DNA of 45,986 nucleotides from Rhodovarius crocodyli (GTDB taxonomy: Bacteria > Pseudomonadota > Alphaproteobacteria > Acetobacterales > Acetobacteraceae): NCBI GenBank assembly GCA_945901085.1, contig CAMDJV010000016.1, forward strand, positions 40,146 through 86,131, read 5' to 3'. The position numbers and the translations under genes are program-made. The first letter of the stretch is position 1. The number at the start of each line of letters is the position of its first letter. The notes under the pieces are model-generated. The model was not told the origin of the DNA, ran no database searches, and was given only the letters and a program-made list of their open reading frames with translations. Below are positions 16,520 to 25,161 of the stretch, one piece after another.

Positions 16520-17665
16520 ATGTCGGCCTTTCGGGGCATGCGGTTCTGGGTGGGGCTTTCGGTGGCGCTGCATCTCGCGGCGCTGCTCTTCCTCATCCTC
16601 GACTTTCTGCCCAGGCGAATTCCCGAACCCGAGGAAATCGCCATCCCTGTCGAGCTGATCGCCCCCGTGCCGCCGCAGCAGGCGCAGGGTGACGTGGCGG
16701 CCCCGCGCCCAGCGCCCAGCCAGGTGCCGGCACCGCCCACCCCCGATCAGGCCTCAGAGCCGCAGCGCCCGCAGCCGGTGGCCCCGCCGCCGCCGCCTCC
16801 CCCGCCGCCGCCCGCCCCGACCCAGGCGGCCGCACCGCCGCAACCGCAAAGCCCCACGCCGCCCGCCGCCACGCCGGCCGCGCCGAGCCTGCCCTTGTCC
16901 ACCCCGCCCACGCCACCTGCCGCGCAAACCCCGCCCCCGCCGGTGACCACGCCGCCCGCGCCGAGCCAGGCGGCCCTGCCGCCGCCACCGCCGCCGCGCC
17001 CCACACCGCCCACCCCCACGCCGCCCACGCCCCCGCAGACGGCAACCCCGCCCAAGCCGGCCGCGCCGCAGCTGGCGCAGGCCCCGCCCGCGCCCACCCC
17101 CAGCCCGCCGCGCCCCAGCCCAGCACCGCCGCTGCCCCTGCCGCCCAGCCCCACCCCGCCACCGCCTGAGCCGCGGCAGGAGCCCGGCACCGGCCAAACG
17201 CCCGCAGTGCAACGCCCGCAGGAGCGCAGCCAAAGCGTGCTGAACACGCTCGAGCGCCTGCGTGCCGCCCAGCAGCAGCAACAGCCGCCAACCGCCCGGG
17301 CCAACCCCGCCGGCGCGCCCGCCCAGGGCGGCGGCGCGCCACAAGGCACGGACAATCTCACCCCGGCCGAGCGCAGCGGCCTCGCCGAGCGCATCGGCGA
17401 ATGCTGGTCCATCGATGCCGGTGCACCCGGGGTGCAGAACATCGTGGTGGAATTGCGGGTGGAGGTGGATGCCGGCGGCACCGTGCGCGCGGTGCGGCCC
17501 AATGGCGCGGTGCCCACCGAACCGCGCGCCCGCATGGTCTATGAAGCCGCACGGCGCGCCCTGCTCAGCCCGCGCTGCAACCCGCTGCCGCTGCCGCCCG
17601 CCCGGCTCGCGGCCCTGCGTGATACGGTGTTCCGCTTCAACCCGCGCGATCTGGGGCTGCGGTGA
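16520..17665 (+). CDS. tolA: TolA-like protein with long proline-rich linker and TonB/TolA C-terminal domain
   Basis: A 381-residue protein in the tolA position. It has an N-terminal membrane anchor (FWVGLSVALHLAALLFLILDFL), a roughly 190-residue periplasmic linker (about residues 50-240) made almost entirely of Pro with Ala, Thr and Gln, a Gln/Arg stretch (LERLRAAQQQQQ), and a C-terminal TolA/TonB-like domain (LAERIGECWSIDAGAPGVQNIVVELRVEVDAGGTVRAVRPNG) with a Cys pair, as in TolA domain III. Classic TolA uses an Ala/Lys-rich helix as the spacer; here it is TonB-like polyproline. Position between tolR and tolB supports TolA. Confidence 0.88.
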   Translation: MSAFRGMRFWVGLSVALHLAALLFLILDFLPRRIPEPEEIAIPVELIAPVPPQQAQGDVAAPRPAPSQVPAPPTPDQASEPQRPQPVAPPPPPPPPPPAPTQAAAPPQPQSPTPPAATPAAPSLPLSTPPTPPAAQTPPPPVTTPPAPSQAALPPPPPPRPTPPTPTPPTPPQTATPPKPAAPQLAQAPPAPTPSPPRPSPAPPLPLPPSPTPPPPEPRQEPGTGQTPAVQRPQERSQSVLNTLERLRAAQQQQQPPTARANPAGAPAQGGGAPQGTDNLTPAERSGLAERIGECWSIDAGAPGVQNIVVELRVEVDAGGTVRAVRPNGAVPTEPRARMVYEAARRALLSPRCNPLPLPPARLAALRDTVFRFNPRDLGLR

Positions 17666-18073
17666 AACAATGCCGAGCCCCGGGCGTGGATTTAGGTTTA
17701 TTATCCTTGACTTTCTCCCCCCGGTGGGGCTACCCCTATGGCTTTACCCAACCGGAAGGCTGGCCTCTCCCCCAACCAGGGCAGGCGCCGGCCATGACAC
17801 CTCGCGCGCGGTCCCGGCCGCGCCTGGCGGCCGATCAACATCCTGTGCCCCACCCCCGCCGCCACACCAGCCATGGTATTTGTCCGAATACGACATTTTC
17901 CGGCGCATCGAACCCGCAAAACAACATTTTGTGCTCAAAAACCACCCGCACACCATATGTGGTATTTGTCCGTAAACATCACTTTTCATCGCCCACCTAG
18001 GCACCATCCGCCCTTGCATTGACCACGCAGCCTGCGGCACCAAGCCACCCATCACGCCCGGGAGTTCTCGCCC
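17666..18073. other. 408-bp intergenic spacer before tolB, with paired direct repeats
   Basis: No convincing gene is seen. The first half is GC-rich with small hairpins (for example CCCCCCGGTGGGG). The second half is AT-richer than its surroundings and holds two related stretches, at 17863-17900 and 17949-17987, sharing GGTATTTGTCCG exactly and more loosely on both sides, 86 bp apart. The first copy contains an inverted repeat GTATT-N6-AATAC. Between them is another small inverted repeat (CAAAACAACATTTTG). They could be a pair of regulator sites in a tolB promoter or the remains of a repeat element. Confidence 0.5.
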
Positions 18074-19396
18074 ATGACCATCATCACCCGCCGCACCGCG
18101 CTCCTCGCCCCCTTTGCGGCAACTCAGGCCCTCGCCCAAGGCAGCGTGGTGGACATCACCCGCGCCCGCACCGAGCCCGTGCCCATCGCCGTGCCCGACA
18201 TGGCCGGCACCACGCCGGACGGCCAGCGCCTGGGCCGCGACATGGCCCGCGTCATTCTCAACAACCTGCGCAATTCCGGCCTGTTCCGCCCGGTGGACCG
18301 CGCCGCCTTCATCCAAACGCCCGAGGCCGCGGCCGCCACGCCGCGCTTCCAGGATTGGCGGGTGATCGGCACCACCTTCCTCACCACCGGCCGCGTCTCC
18401 ACCTCGGGCGACCAGTTGCGGGTGGAATTCCGCCTCTGGGACGTGCTGCCCGAGCAACAGGCACTCGGCACCGCCTATAACGCCGCCATCTCCAACTGGC
18501 GGCAAATCGCCCACATCATCTCCGACGATATCTACCAGCGCGCCCTGGGCGAGCAGGGCTATTTCAACACCCGCGTCGCCTTCATCGCCGAAAATGGCCC
18601 GCGCGACCGCCGCTCCCGCCGCCTGGCCATCATGGACCAGGATGGCGAGAATTTTCGCTACCTCACCGATGGCGCCGTGCAGGCCCTCACGCCGCGCTTT
18701 CACCCCAACGCCCAACAAATCGCCTTCATGAGCTACGCCAATAACCAGCCGCGCGTCTTCCTGTTCAACGTGCAAACGGGGCGGCAGGAGGTTCTGGGCA
18801 ATTTCGGCGGCATGACCCTCAGCCCGCGCTTCTCGCCCGATGGCCGCTCGGTGGTGCTCTCAGCGGTGCGCGGCGGCGATGCCAATATCTACGTGATCGA
18901 TGTCGGCTCGCGGCGGGAGCGGCAATTGACCTCGGGCGGCGGGCTCGATGTCTCGCCCTGCTTCTCGCCCGACGGTTCGCAAATTGTCTTCAACTCCGAT
19001 CGCGGCGGCGATCAGCAGCTTTACGTGATGGCTTCGGGCGGCGGCGGGCCGCGGCGGATTTCCTTCGGCCAGGGCCGCTACGCCACCCCCGTATGGTCGC
19101 CGCGCGGTGACCTCATCGCCTTCACCCGCATCGGGCGCGGCGGCTTTGCCATCGGCGTGATGCGCCCCGATGGCTCGGGCGAGCGCATCCTCTCCGAAGG
19201 CTGGGGCATGGAAGGACCAACCTTCGCCCCCAATGGCCGGGTGCTGATGTTCTACCGCGAAAGCCCGGCACGGGATGCGCGCGGCAATGGGTATTCGGCG
19301 CGGATTTCCAGCATTGATATTGCTGGGTTCAATGAGCGGCAGATTGTGACGCCGACGGATGCTTCGGATCCGTCTTGGAGTGCTTTGCTAAGCTGA
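18074..19396 (+). CDS. tolB: Tol-Pal system beta-propeller protein TolB
   Basis: Periplasmic protein that shuttles between Pal and TolA. The 440-residue product has a short signal peptide containing an Arg pair ([19 protein letters not shown]), an N-terminal domain ([22 protein letters not shown]), and a C-terminal six-bladed propeller with repeated blade motifs such as [52 protein letters not shown] and [16 protein letters not shown]. It is followed by a terminator-like hairpin and then by a gene on the other strand, so pal and cpoB/ybgF, which normally follow, must be elsewhere if present. Confidence 0.97.
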   Translation: MTIITRRTALLAPFAATQALAQGSVVDITRARTEPVPIAVPDMAGTTPDGQRLGRDMARVILNNLRNSGLFRPVDRAAFIQTPEAAAATPRFQDWRVIGTTFLTTGRVSTSGDQLRVEFRLWDVLPEQQALGTAYNAAISNWRQIAHIISDDIYQRALGEQGYFNTRVAFIAENGPRDRRSRRLAIMDQDGENFRYLTDGAVQALTPRFHPNAQQIAFMSYANNQPRVFLFNVQTGRQEVLGNFGGMTLSPRFSPDGRSVVLSAVRGGDANIYVIDVGSRRERQLTSGGGLDVSPCFSPDGSQIVFNSDRGGDQQLYVMASGGGGPRRISFGQGRYATPVWSPRGDLIAFTRIGRGGFAIGVMRPDGSGERILSEGWGMEGPTFAPNGRVLMFYRESPARDARGNGYSARISSIDIAGFNERQIVTPTDASDPSWSALLS

Positions 19397-19403
19397 ACAA
19401 AGC

Positions 19404-19440
19404 GCCGGGGGAAGGAATTCCCCCGGGCCCCCTTCTTTTG
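19404..19440 (+). terminator. Rho-independent-type terminator after tolB
   Basis: A hairpin with stem CCGGGGGAA / TTCCCCCGG and a four-base loop (19405-19426) is followed by CCCTTCTTTTGTTTTT. It lies 8 bp after the tolB stop and between convergent genes, so it probably ends the ruv-tol transcript. Confidence 0.75.
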
Positions 19441-19452
19441 TTTTTCTCGGTT

Positions 19453-20775
19453 TTAGGCGGCTTCGGCGCGGATGGCTTCGCCCAGCGTGTTGAAGATGCG
19501 GTCTACGTGGTTTTTCTCGATGATCAGGGGGGGGGAGAGGGCTATGATGTCGCCCGTCACCCGGATCAGCAGGCCGTCATCGAAGCAGCGGCGGAAGATA
19601 TCCATGGCGCGCTGCGTCGGCTTGCCGGGCCTCGGCGCCAATTCAATCCCGGCAATCATGCCGAAATTGCGGATATCGATCACATTGGGCAGGCCACGCA
19701 GGCTATGCGCGCCATCGGCAAAGTAATCCTCGATGGCGAGTGCGCGGCCCGGCAGATCCTCATTGCGATGGATATTCATGCTGGCAATCGCCGCCGCTGC
19801 CGCCAGCGGATGGCCGGAATAGGTATAGCCATGGAACAACTCGATGCCGTTCTCCACACCATTCACGATGGCGTCATAAATGTCATTGTGCACGGCGACC
19901 GCGCCCATGGGCACGGCGGCATTGGTCAGGCCCTTGGCCATGGTCATGATATCGGCCTGCACGCCCAGGCGCTCGGTGCCGAAATCCTTGCCGATGCGGC
20001 CGAAGCCGGTGATGACCTCATCATAAATCAGCAGGATGCCGTGCTTGGTGCACAATTCGCGCAGCCGTTCCAGATAGCCGGCCGGGGGCACCAGCACGCC
20101 GGTGGAGCCGGCGATGGGCTCGACCATCACGGCGGCGATGGTGTCGCCATGCAGAGCGACCAGGTTCTCCAACTGGTTCGCCAACTCAGCCCCATGCGCG
20201 GGCGTGCCGCGGGAAAAGGCGTTGGCGGCGAGGTCATGGGTGTGCGGCAGATGGTCAACATAGGGCAGCATGGCGCCGAATTGCTTGCGGTTGCCGCCGA
20301 TGCCGCCCACCGACATGCCGCCAAAGCCCACGCCGTGATAGCCGCGCTCACGCCCCACCAGCCGCACCCGCTGCGCCTGGCCGCGGGCCTTCTGGTAGGC
20401 CAGCGCGATCTTGATCGCGGTATCGGCGCTTTCGCTGCCGGAATTGGTGAAGAAGACGCGGTCCATCCCCGGCGGCGTGATCTCGGCCAGGCGGGCGGCG
20501 CATTCGAAGGCGATGGGGTGGCCGAGTTGGAAGGTCGGCGCGAAGTCGAGGATCTCAGCCTGTTTCTGGATCGCCTCGATGATCTCGCGCCTTCCGTGGC
20601 CGGCATTGGAGCACCACAGGCCCGCCGTGCCATCGAGGATCGGTTTATCCTCCGGCGTGTAGTAATGCATGCCCTCGGCGCGGGCGAGCATCCGCGGCGT
20701 GTCCTTGAAGTACTTATTGTCCGAATAGGGCATCCAGAACGCTTCGAGGTTGTTCGGACGCGGAATATGGTTCAT
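19453..20775 (-). CDS. Omega-amino acid--pyruvate aminotransferase (class III)
   Basis: PLP-dependent class III aminotransferase of 440 residues, closest in pattern to beta-alanine/omega-amino acid:pyruvate transaminases. Visible features are LDGTAGLWCSNAGHGR, FFTNSGSESADTAIKIA for phosphate binding, GRERGYHGVGFGGMSVGG, VMVEPIAGSTGVLVPP, LLIYDEVITGFGRIG with the PLP-ring Asp252, and Lys281 in MTMAKGLTNAAVPMGAV as the Schiff-base lysine. The ATG at 20775 (MNHIPRPNNLEAFWMPY) matches the family N-terminus; the longer frame does not. The donor substrate cannot be read from sequence. It sits downstream of the LivK-like protein gene on the same strand. Confidence 0.92.
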   Translation of the reverse strand: MNHIPRPNNLEAFWMPYSDNKYFKDTPRMLARAEGMHYYTPEDKPILDGTAGLWCSNAGHGRREIIEAIQKQAEILDFAPTFQLGHPIAFECAARLAEITPPGMDRVFFTNSGSESADTAIKIALAYQKARGQAQRVRLVGRERGYHGVGFGGMSVGGIGGNRKQFGAMLPYVDHLPHTHDLAANAFSRGTPAHGAELANQLENLVALHGDTIAAVMVEPIAGSTGVLVPPAGYLERLRELCTKHGILLIYDEVITGFGRIGKDFGTERLGVQADIMTMAKGLTNAAVPMGAVAVHNDIYDAIVNGVENGIELFHGYTYSGHPLAAAAAIASMNIHRNEDLPGRALAIEDYFADGAHSLRGLPNVIDIRNFGMIAGIELAPRPGKPTQRAMDIFRRCFDDGLLIRVTGDIIALSPPLIIEKNHVDRIFNTLGEAIRAEAA

Positions 20776-20791
20776 GGCGGCTGGCCCCGGG

Positions 20792-20817
20792 GTGAGGGGG
20801 GCATAAAAACCCCTCAC
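20792..20817 (-). terminator. Hairpin between the binding-protein and aminotransferase genes
   Basis: GTGAGGGG at 20792-20799 pairs with CCCCTCAC at 20810-20817 around a ten-base loop. It lies between the stop of the LivK-like gene and the start of the aminotransferase on the minus strand. There is no clear U-tract, so it may be a weak terminator or a processing site separating the expression levels of the two genes. Confidence 0.45.
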
Positions 20818-20834
20818 TCCCTTTGGCGCAAGTC

Positions 20835-22055
20835 TTAGCGCGCCAGAGCGCAGCCGCCCTCGGCCATGGGGCGGAAGCTTTGGCCCGCCGGAAGGCTGCG
20901 CAGCAGTTTGAAATAATCCCAGGGGCCGCGGCTCTCGCCCGGGCTTTTCACCAAAAAGAGGTGCATGGGATGGATTTTTCGGCCATCCGCCCGCACCTGG
21001 CCGGGGCCGAAGAGCGGGTCATTGGTGGGTATTTCCTTCATCCGGCGGATGGCGGCGGCGCCATCGGCGCGGGCGGCTGCCACGCCGAGCGAGGCCGCGG
21101 CTTTGAGGTAATGCATCGCCGCCGAATAGCCGCCGGCATGGATCATGCCTGGGTGCTGGCCGCGCATTTCGCGGGCGAAGCGGGCGGCGAAGGCGCGGGT
21201 GCCATCATTCATGTCCCAGTAAAAACTCTCGGTGAGCAGCAGATTCTGCCCCGCCTGCAGGCCCAGCGCATGCACGTCATTGATCTGGGTGAGCATGGCG
21301 GCAATGCGCATGGCACCGGGGCGGGTGAGGCCAAACTCGGCGGCCTGTTTGATGCTGTTCACCGCATCCGTGCCCGCATTGGCCAGGCCCAGCACCTTGG
21401 CCCGCGAGGCCTGGGCCTGCAGCAGGAAGGAGGAGAAATCGGTGGTGCCGGGGAAGGGATGCCGCGCCGAGCCCAGCACGCGGCCGCCGGCTGCGGTCAC
21501 AAACGCGCCGGTATCACGCTCAATGGCATGGCCGAAGGCGTAGTCGGCGGTGAGGAAATACCAGGTGTCGCCGCCCTCCTGCACCGTGGCGGTGCCCACG
21601 GTATGGGCCATGGCCCAGGTGTCATAGACCCAATGCACATGGTTGGGCGAACAGGCGCGGCCCGAAAGGTCTGAGGCGGCGGCGGCGGTGATCAGCGCCA
21701 CCTTGTTCTTCTCCTTCACGATATCGACGAGGCCGAGCGCGATGGCGGAGGTGGGCACATCGATAATGGCATCCACCCCCTCACGGTCGAACCATGAGCG
21801 GGCGATCTGCAGGCCGGTATCGACGCGGTTCTGCGGGTCCGCCACCACCATTTCCACCCGGATGCCGGGGTTTTCGCGCATGAAATCCTCGATGGCGAGG
21901 CGCACGCCCATCACGCTGCCCGGGCCGGTATTGCCGGCATAGGGGCCGGACATATCGGTCAGCACGCCCAGCCGGATGGGGGGCGTCTGCGCCCGAGCAG
22001 GGATGGTTGCGGCAAGCGTGGCCGCGGCCAGCGCGCTACGGCGGGAAAATTCCAT
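20835..22055 (-). CDS. ABC transporter substrate-binding protein, LivK type (Peripla_BP_6)
   Basis: A 406-residue periplasmic binding protein of the branched-chain amino acid/amide type. It has an Arg-pair signal (MEFSRRSALAAATLAATIPARAQ), then PIRLGVLTDMSGPYAGNTGPGSVMGVRLAIEDFM at the start of lobe 1, VMVVADPQN-like MVVADPQNRVDTGLQIARSWF, and YFLTADYAFGHAIERDTGAFVTAAGG of the second lobe. The ATG at 22055 has an AGAGGAAA ribosome binding site; the open frame continues far upstream only as an antisense shadow of lutB. No permease or ATPase lies nearby, so it works with components encoded elsewhere. It is divergent from lutB. Confidence 0.92.
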   Translation of the reverse strand: MEFSRRSALAAATLAATIPARAQTPPIRLGVLTDMSGPYAGNTGPGSVMGVRLAIEDFMRENPGIRVEMVVADPQNRVDTGLQIARSWFDREGVDAIIDVPTSAIALGLVDIVKEKNKVALITAAAASDLSGRACSPNHVHWVYDTWAMAHTVGTATVQEGGDTWYFLTADYAFGHAIERDTGAFVTAAGGRVLGSARHPFPGTTDFSSFLLQAQASRAKVLGLANAGTDAVNSIKQAAEFGLTRPGAMRIAAMLTQINDVHALGLQAGQNLLLTESFYWDMNDGTRAFAARFAREMRGQHPGMIHAGGYSAAMHYLKAAASLGVAAARADGAAAIRRMKEIPTNDPLFGPGQVRADGRKIHPMHLFLVKSPGESRGPWDYFKLLRSLPAGQSFRPMAEGGCALAR

Positions 22056-22118
22056 GGTTGCGTTTCCTCTTTGTGGGAACGCTACCCGTGCCGAAGCCAG
22101 CGCGCTAGATTGTTCGTC

Positions 22119-23540
22119 ATGCAGATCCATTCCCCCCAATTCAAACAACGCGCGGCCGAGGCGCTGGTCGATCCCGGGCTGCAAAAGGCGCTGGGCCGGG
22201 CCAAGCAGGGCTTTCAGGTCAAGCGCGCCGCCGCCGTGGCCGGGCTGCCGGAATTCGAGGCGCTGCGCGATGTCGGCCGCGACATCAAGAACCACACCTT
22301 GGCCAATCTGGATTTCTACCTGGAGGAATTCGCCGCCCGGGTGGAGAAGGCCGGTGGCCATGTCCATTGGTGCTCCACCGCCGATGAGGCCCGCGCGGCG
22401 GTGCTGGCGATTTGCCAGAAGGCGGGGGCGAAGACCGTCACCAAGGGCAAGTCGATGATCAGCGAGGAGCTGGGCGTCAACGAACACCTGGAAAAGCACG
22501 GCATCACCCCGGTTGAGACCGATCTGGGCGAATATATCCTGCAAATCCGCGATGAGGGGCCAAGCCATATCATCGCCCCTGCCTTCCATCTCAACCGCGA
22601 GGATTGGGAGGAGACGTTCCGCCGCGTCCATACCGACCTGCCGGCTGATCGGGTGTTTTCCGAACGGCGCGACATCATGACTGAGGCGCGGGCGCGGCTG
22701 CGGCAGAAATTCCTCACCGCCGATGTGGGCATCACCGGCGCCAATTTCCTCATCGCTGAGACCGGCTCCTCCGTCATCGTCACCAATGAGGGCAATGGTG
22801 ACCTGACGCAGACCTTGCCCAAGGTGCATATCGCGCTCGCCAGCATCGAGAAGATGGTGCCGACGCTGGAGGATGCGACATCGCTGCTGCGGCTGCTGGC
22901 GCGCTCGGCCACGGGGCAGGATTTTTCGGTCTATACCACCTTCTCCACCGGGGCGCGGCGGGCGGCGGAGTTGGACGGGCCGCAGGAATATCATGTGGTG
23001 CTGCTCGATGGCGGGCGGTCGAATATGCTGGGCACCGAGTATCAGGAAATGCTGCGCTGCATCCGCTGCGCGGCCTGCATGAATCATTGCCCGGTTTATG
23101 GCGCGGTTGGTGGGCATTCCTATGGCTGGGTGTATCCGGGGCCGATGGGCTCGGTGCTGACGCCCACGCTGGTGGGGGTGGACAAGGCCGGGCATTTGCC
23201 CAATGCCAGCACGTTTTGTGGCCGCTGCGAGAGTGTTTGCCCGGTGAAAATCCCCCTGCCCAAAATGATGCGACATTGGCGCGAGCGGGAGTTTGAACGC
23301 CACCTCTCGCCGGCTGCCACCCGCAGCGCCATGGGGCTCTGGGCCTGGCTGGCGAAGCGGCCGGAGGTGTATCGCGCCGCCACCGGGCTGGCGGTACGCG
23401 CCTTGAAGCTGCTGGGGCGCAAGACGGGTTCTTTCTCCGCCCTGCCGCTGGCCGGGGGCTGGACTGCGGGGCGGGACCTGCCGGTGCCCCAGGCGGGCGG
23501 CACGTTTATGGCGCAATATGCCAAGAGCAAGCGGCAATGA
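22119..23540 (+). CDS. lutB: Lactate utilization iron-sulfur protein LutB
   Basis: LutB is the iron-sulfur subunit of the LutABC L-lactate dehydrogenase system. The 473-residue protein has an N-terminal helical part, an LUD domain (GAKTVTKGKSMISEELGVNEHLE, GANFLIAETGSSVIVTNEGNGDL), and two ferredoxin-type cysteine motifs: CIRCAACMNHCPVYG starting near residue 314 and CGRCESVCPVKIPLP near residue 367, for two [4Fe-4S] clusters. The ATG at 22119 is the family start. It is coupled to lutC by an ATGA overlap. lutA, the usual first gene, is absent from this window; upstream is the divergent binding-protein gene, 63 bp away. Confidence 0.94.
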   Translation: MQIHSPQFKQRAAEALVDPGLQKALGRAKQGFQVKRAAAVAGLPEFEALRDVGRDIKNHTLANLDFYLEEFAARVEKAGGHVHWCSTADEARAAVLAICQKAGAKTVTKGKSMISEELGVNEHLEKHGITPVETDLGEYILQIRDEGPSHIIAPAFHLNREDWEETFRRVHTDLPADRVFSERRDIMTEARARLRQKFLTADVGITGANFLIAETGSSVIVTNEGNGDLTQTLPKVHIALASIEKMVPTLEDATSLLRLLARSATGQDFSVYTTFSTGARRAAELDGPQEYHVVLLDGGRSNMLGTEYQEMLRCIRCAACMNHCPVYGAVGGHSYGWVYPGPMGSVLTPTLVGVDKAGHLPNASTFCGRCESVCPVKIPLPKMMRHWREREFERHLSPAATRSAMGLWAWLAKRPEVYRAATGLAVRALKLLGRKTGSFSALPLAGGWTAGRDLPVPQAGGTFMAQYAKSKRQ

Positions 23541-24226
23541 GCCGCGACGCCATTCTGGCCGGCATTCGCCGTGGCCTGCGCCGGGGCGAATTGCCCGAGG
23601 ACCAGAAAGCCATGCTGCGCACCCGCATGGCCCGCCCGCCGCGCCACCTCATGCCCGCCCGCTCGCGCCTGGCGCATGCGGGGCAGGTGGCGCTATTCGT
23701 GGCCAATCTGGAGAAGGAATTCGCCACCGTCACCCGGCTGACGGCGCTGTCGGAGGTGCCGGGGGCGGTTGCGGAATTTTTGGCCGCCCAGAACCTGCCG
23801 CCGCAGCTCGCCATCGCGCCGCATCCCGAACTCACCGGCCTCGCCTGGGAAGAGCGGCCAATGCTGCGCATCGAGGCCCGACCCGGGCAGGCGCAGGATT
23901 TCGCCTCGTTGCAACATGGCTTTGCCGGTATTGCCGAGACCGGCACGCTGATGCTGCCCAGCCACCCCACCCGCCCCACCACGCTGAATCTGCTGCCCGA
24001 CACGGCCATGGTGCTGCTGCGCACCAGCCGCGTGGTTGGCGCCTATGAGGAGGCTTGGGACCTGTTGCGGGCGGAGAATAGCGACAGCCGCACCGGCGGC
24101 TTCATGCCACGCAATGTGATGCTGGTGACCGGGCCGAGCCGCAGCGCCGATATCGAGCAGACGCTGGAACTGGGCGCGCATGGCCCACGCCGGCTGCATG
24201 TCTTCCTGCTGGATGACACGCAATAG
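23537..24226 (+). CDS. lutC: Lactate utilization protein LutC (LUD domain)
   Basis: The 229-residue LUD-domain partner of LutB. The C-terminal part has the domain signature FAGIAETGTLMLPSHPTRPTTLNLLPDTAMVLL and the family ending RNVMLVTGPSRSADIEQTLELGAHGPRRLHVFLLD. The N-terminus (SRDAILAGIRRGLRR) is the usual helical lead. ATGA overlap with lutB; its TAG stop is followed immediately by the GTG of the Smr-domain gene. Confidence 0.93.
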   Translation: MSRDAILAGIRRGLRRGELPEDQKAMLRTRMARPPRHLMPARSRLAHAGQVALFVANLEKEFATVTRLTALSEVPGAVAEFLAAQNLPPQLAIAPHPELTGLAWEERPMLRIEARPGQAQDFASLQHGFAGIAETGTLMLPSHPTRPTTLNLLPDTAMVLLRTSRVVGAYEEAWDLLRAENSDSRTGGFMPRNVMLVTGPSRSADIEQTLELGAHGPRRLHVFLLDDTQ

Positions 24227-24751
24227 GTGCGACGCAGCCGCCCCCTTTCCGAACAGGATCGCAGCCTCTGGGCCGCCTTCGCGCGGCATATCAAGCCGCT
24301 GCCGGGGCGTGCCATGCCGGTTGCACCACTTGCGCCCACCATCACGCCGCCGCCGGCCCCGGTGGTGGTGGCGGCGCCTATGCCGCCCAGCCGCCCTGCC
24401 CCACCCGCGCCGGTCGCCATCGGCGCGCAGCCAGCGGGGCTCGATGCGCGGCGGTGGAAGGAGTTGCGCCGCGGCCGGCTGCGGCCGGAACGCACGCTCG
24501 ACCTGCATGGCCGCTTTGCCCAGGAGGCGCATGGCGCCTTTCACGCCTTCATGGCCGGCGCCATGGCCGATGGGCTGCGCTGCGTGTGCATCATCACCGG
24601 CAAGGGCAGCGGCGAGGGCGGCGTGCTGCGGCGTGAATTGCCGCATTGGCTGAATGGCCCCGGGCTGCGCGGCCATGTGCTGGCGGTGGCGCATCCGCAC
24701 CGGGCCAATACGGGTTCGGTGCATATCCTGCTGCGAAGGGTGCGGGTGTGA
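24227..24751 (+). CDS. Smr/MutS2-domain protein
   Basis: A 174-residue protein with a Pro/Ala-rich central linker (about residues 28-65) and a C-terminal Smr domain. The domain carries the two signature motifs, TLDLHG and ITGKGSGEGGVLRRELPHWL. Smr domains are nucleases or nucleic-acid-binding modules; free-standing alphaproteobacterial members of this size are usually uncharacterised. Start: GTG at 24227, directly after the lutC stop. It overlaps the XRE regulator by four bases (GTGA). No functional link to lactate use is evident. Confidence 0.88.
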   Translation: MRRSRPLSEQDRSLWAAFARHIKPLPGRAMPVAPLAPTITPPPAPVVVAAPMPPSRPAPPAPVAIGAQPAGLDARRWKELRRGRLRPERTLDLHGRFAQEAHGAFHAFMAGAMADGLRCVCIITGKGSGEGGVLRRELPHWLNGPGLRGHVLAVAHPHRANTGSVHILLRRVRV

Positions 24752-25098
24752 CGCCCTTTGGCGCCAGGCTGCGGGCGCTGCGCCAGGCCCGGGGCGTGAC
24801 CCTGGGGGCCATGGCGGAGGCGATGCAACTGTCCTCGGCCTATCTTTCGGCGCTGGAGAATGGCCATCGCGGCAGGCCCTCGGCGGGGTTGATTCATCAG
24901 GTCTGCGAATTTTTCGGCCTGATCTGGGATGAGGCGGATGAGCTTTCGCGGCTGGCGCAGCTTTCTCACCCACGGGTGGTGATCGATACGGCCGGGCTCG
25001 CGCCCGAGGCGACGGAATTGGCCAATCGGCTGGCGCTGCGGATTGCCGAGCTGCCGCCGGAGCGGCTTTCGGCCATGTTGGGGCTGTTGAGGGGCTGA
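24748..25098 (+). CDS. XRE-family helix-turn-helix regulator
   Basis: A 116-residue protein whose N-terminal 65 residues form a Cro/CI-type HTH: FGARLRALRQARGVTLGAMAEAMQLSSAYLSALENGHRGRPS, followed by helices containing VCEFFGLIWDEADELSRLAQLS. The C-terminal 45 residues are a helical extension rich in Ala, Glu and Leu, possibly for dimerisation. The start is GTG at 24748, overlapping the Smr stop. A longer open frame upstream is an out-of-frame shadow of the Smr gene. The target is unknown. Confidence 0.88.
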   Translation: MTPFGARLRALRQARGVTLGAMAEAMQLSSAYLSALENGHRGRPSAGLIHQVCEFFGLIWDEADELSRLAQLSHPRVVIDTAGLAPEATELANRLALRIAELPPERLSAMLGLLRG

Positions 25099-25161
25099 AC
25101 GCGCCTTCCCGCCCCGGCCCGCCCGGGCTATAGCGGCGCGCCGTAGCGGGGGCAGTTTAGG

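Noticed and set aside
17662-18000. Possible 112-codon gene between tolA and tolB
   Set aside because: No domain, no ribosome binding site, and the frame runs through the direct repeats and AT-richer island.
22056-23537. Minus-strand open frame extending the LivK-like gene to about 900 codons
   Set aside because: It is antisense to lutB, reads as Arg/His/Gln-rich shadow sequence, and the binding protein has a clear start with signal peptide and ribosome binding site at 22055.
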